This document shows positions 6,742 to 8,088 of a DNA stretch of 8,088 bases, one piece after another (the stretch's first letter is position 1; every line of letters starts with the position of its first letter). Below the pieces are notes generated by a model that worked only from the letters and a program-made list of their open reading frames with translations, was not told the DNA's origin and did not search any database. A program made the position numbers and the translations under genes. This DNA comes from Pseudomonadota bacterium (lineage in GTDB: Bacteria; Pseudomonadota; Alphaproteobacteria; Sphingomonadales; Sphingomonadaceae), in contig JAEWKG010000118.1 in assembly GCA_023386135.1 (NCBI GenBank), forward strand, positions 1-8,088. The letters run 5' to 3'.

Positions 6742-7268
6742 GATGCATCCTCCCCGCCCGCATTGAGCAGGATGCGCAGTTCCTCGAGCGTGGCGAGATC
6801 GGTTGCGGTCAGGTCCTCGTCGCGGATTTCGGGCACGACCTGGCTCGTCTCGTTCGGAACAGCGTTGCTGTATAGTTTGATGAGTTCGGCGAGCGCGCGC
6901 GGATTGCCCTTCATCGCCTGTTCGACGGTTTTCTGGAGGACCGCCTCAATGCGGCTGATCTTCTTGGTGCCGTTCGCGGTGCGCACGGCAACCTTTTCGG
7001 TAAGCGTATCTCGAACGAGCGTGTGCATTCCCTTGGCCGCCTTCGGTCGGCCCTTGGGATTGCCGGAGCGGCCGGGTTGGAATTGCGAATGCCGAGGAGG
7101 CTTCTTGTAGCCGACGTTGTATCCGGCATTATTGTTGACGGTATCGCCGAGTTCAGCTTGCACTTCGACTGGCGCGGGGTTTGGGGCAGGGCGGGTCCGG
7201 GTACGAACGCGCACCGGCGGGAGTTGAGGTTGGGACCGCTTGGAAGGATCGACGGGCACGATAGGCAC
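6738..7268 (-). CDS. DUF5681 protein upstream of terminase (possible small-terminase role)
   Basis: 176 aa. The start is GTG at 7268, supported by AGGAGA (7275-7280) six bases upstream. The N-terminal 50 residues are Pro/Arg-rich and probably disordered. Residues about 54-76 (YKKPPRHSQFQPGRSGNPKGRPK) are the hallmark of DUF5681, a basic Gly/Pro segment likely to contact nucleic acid. The rest (80-170) is predicted helical, with RIEAVLQKTVEQAMKGNPRALAELIKLY resembling a repeat-type helical pair. DUF5681 genes commonly sit directly before the large terminase gene in alphaproteobacterial prophages, and here the stop overlaps the terminase start by four bases. A DNA-recognition or small-terminase role follows from this position; it is an inference and the protein lacks a classical helix-turn-helix that I can see. 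Confidence 0.88.
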   Translation of the reverse strand: MPIVPVDPSKRSQPQLPPVRVRTRTRPAPNPAPVEVQAELGDTVNNNAGYNVGYKKPPRHSQFQPGRSGNPKGRPKAAKGMHTLVRDTLTEKVAVRTANGTKKISRIEAVLQKTVEQAMKGNPRALAELIKLYSNAVPNETSQVVPEIRDEDLTATDLATLEELRILLNAGGEDAS

Positions 7269-7297
7269 GGGAATTCTCCTGGAATAGGGAACGACAA

Positions 7298-7327
7298 GAG
7301 CCCGGTGCGCTCATGCACACCGGGCTC
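7298..7327 (-). terminator. Strong hairpin between the methyltransferase and DUF5681 genes
   Basis: A perfect 10-bp GC-rich inverted repeat (GAGCCCGGTG at 7298-7307, CACCGGGCTC at 7318-7327) with a 10-base loop. On the minus strand it begins six bases after the methyltransferase stop and is followed by TTGTCGTT, partly U-rich. It looks like an intrinsic terminator. The next gene on the same strand starts only 30 bases beyond it with no visible promoter, so it probably acts as a partial terminator or an mRNA-processing/stability element. Confidence 0.65.
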
Positions 7328-7333
7328 GTCGGA

Positions 7334-8088
7334 TCAGTCTTCAGTGGACATGAGTTCGGCGTCAGGACCGCTCGGGACGTAGTCTCCGGCAGTACCGCGC
7401 TCGGCAGCCATCTCGGCAAAGGTCTGACCGGTGCTCTCGAGAACTGCTTCTTGGCCGGTCATCGCCTGCCAGCGACGGATTGCGACGTCGACGTATCCCG
7501 GCGCGATCTCTACCCCGTACCCGCGGCGCTTGGTGCGTTCGGATGCAAGGATCGTCGTCCCTGAACCCATAAAGGCATCGAGCACGATCTCGCCCGGCAT
7601 GGTCACGTCGCGGATCGCGTCGGCCACCAGCGCAACGGGTTTGACGGTCGGGTGGTCGGCGAGATCTGCCATCCGGCCTTTGCCGAACGTGTTGACGCCG
7701 GCGTAGTCCCAGACATTGGTCCGATAGCGGCCGTGCTTCCCCAGCTCGACATTGTTGGTGTGCGGAGCCGAGCCCTTTTTGGTGATGAAGATAAGCTCGT
7801 GCTTCGAGCGGTAGAGCGATCCCATGCCGCCGTTGGTCTTGTTCCATACGCACAGGTTGAGAGAGGTCAGGCCATTTGCGTCGATCGCGGCCTGGAGTTC
7901 GCCGATATGCCGATGGTCCATACAGATATCTAGCACGGCGCCGTCCTTGAGGTGTGCCGACAGCTTGCCGATGAAGTCGGTCAGAAACGCGGTAAACTCG
8001 GCCTTGGACATCTCGCCCGAGGCCATCGCGAATTCGGGGTGGCTGACCTTGCCGAGGCCGCAGATGTGGCCCGAGACCTTAACGTTGT
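7334..8088 (-). CDS. Prophage-type DNA methyltransferase (N6-A/N4-C, beta-type order), 3' part
   Basis: The last 250 codons of a gene whose start lies beyond the right edge; the frame is open to the end, so an internal ATG at 8026 is not the real start. The first visible residues (NVKVSGHICGLGKVSHPEFAMASGEM) match what directly follows the catalytic DPPY motif in phage-associated ParB-methyltransferase proteins, so the motif itself should be just outside. WNKTNGGMGSLYRSKHELIFI, GRYRTNVWDYAG and HPTVKPVALV (visible residues about 145-154) follow, then the SAM-binding motif DAFMGSGTT (170-178). Catalytic motif before SAM motif is the beta-class order. These proteins often carry an N-terminal ParB-like nuclease domain, which cannot be checked here. 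Likely role: methylating phage DNA to evade host restriction, or an orphan regulator. The recognition site is unknown. Confidence 0.9.
   Translation of the reverse strand, partial: NVKVSGHICGLGKVSHPEFAMASGEMSKAEFTAFLTDFIGKLSAHLKDGAVLDICMDHRHIGELQAAIDANGLTSLNLCVWNKTNGGMGSLYRSKHELIFITKKGSAPHTNNVELGKHGRYRTNVWDYAGVNTFGKGRMADLADHPTVKPVALVADAIRDVTMPGEIVLDAFMGSGTTILASERTKRRGYGVEIAPGYVDVAIRRWQAMTGQEAVLESTGQTFAEMAAERGTAGDYVPSGPDAELMSTED

Overview
The window looks like part of a GC-rich alphaproteobacterial chromosome, most likely from the Sphingomonadales. The grounds are strong G/C use at third codon positions in the left half, an STN-domain TonB-dependent receptor with the EIVVTAQKREES-type TonB box common in sphingomonads, and a sphingomonad/caulobacter-style ECF sigma factor (the LHVRWHRPLMAFF start of region 2). 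The genus is an inference. All confidently called genes lie on the minus strand, so transcription runs from high to low coordinates.

Right part (about 5281-8088), phage-type module, in transcription order: the 3'-terminal 250 codons of a beta-type DNA methyltransferase whose start lies outside the window; a strong hairpin in the 65-bp gap; a DUF5681 protein starting at GTG; and a terminase large subunit joined to it by an ATGA overlap. No portal, protease or capsid gene follows the terminase. The module stops at 5281 and the sequence passes directly into host-type genes, so this is either the edge of a prophage or a remnant.

Middle (4674-5280): about 600 bp with no confident gene. It holds the leader of the sigma-factor gene, a possible minus-strand promoter with an over-long spacer, a small plus-strand ORF of uncertain status running tail to tail into the terminase, and an inverted repeat between the two convergent ends.

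Left part (502-4673), a complete FecI-FecR-FecA-type cell-surface signalling cassette: ECF sigma factor, FecR-family membrane regulator (ATGA overlap with the sigma gene) and, after 87 bp, a TonB-dependent outer-membrane receptor carrying the N-terminal STN signalling domain. In this family ligand binding by the receptor is passed through the STN domain to the periplasmic part of FecR, which then releases or activates the sigma factor to transcribe the receptor gene. The ligand cannot be told from the sequence.

Far left (1-396): the 5' part of a SurE-family nucleotidase/phosphatase gene, co-directional with the receptor and cut by the window edge. Unlike cytoplasmic SurE of E. coli it has a clear Sec signal peptide, so it should act in the periplasm or outside the cell. 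A hairpin separates it from the receptor gene, so it may be a separate unit or a read-through member of the cassette. I saw no RNA genes, insertion sequence, CRISPR array or integrase/att site.
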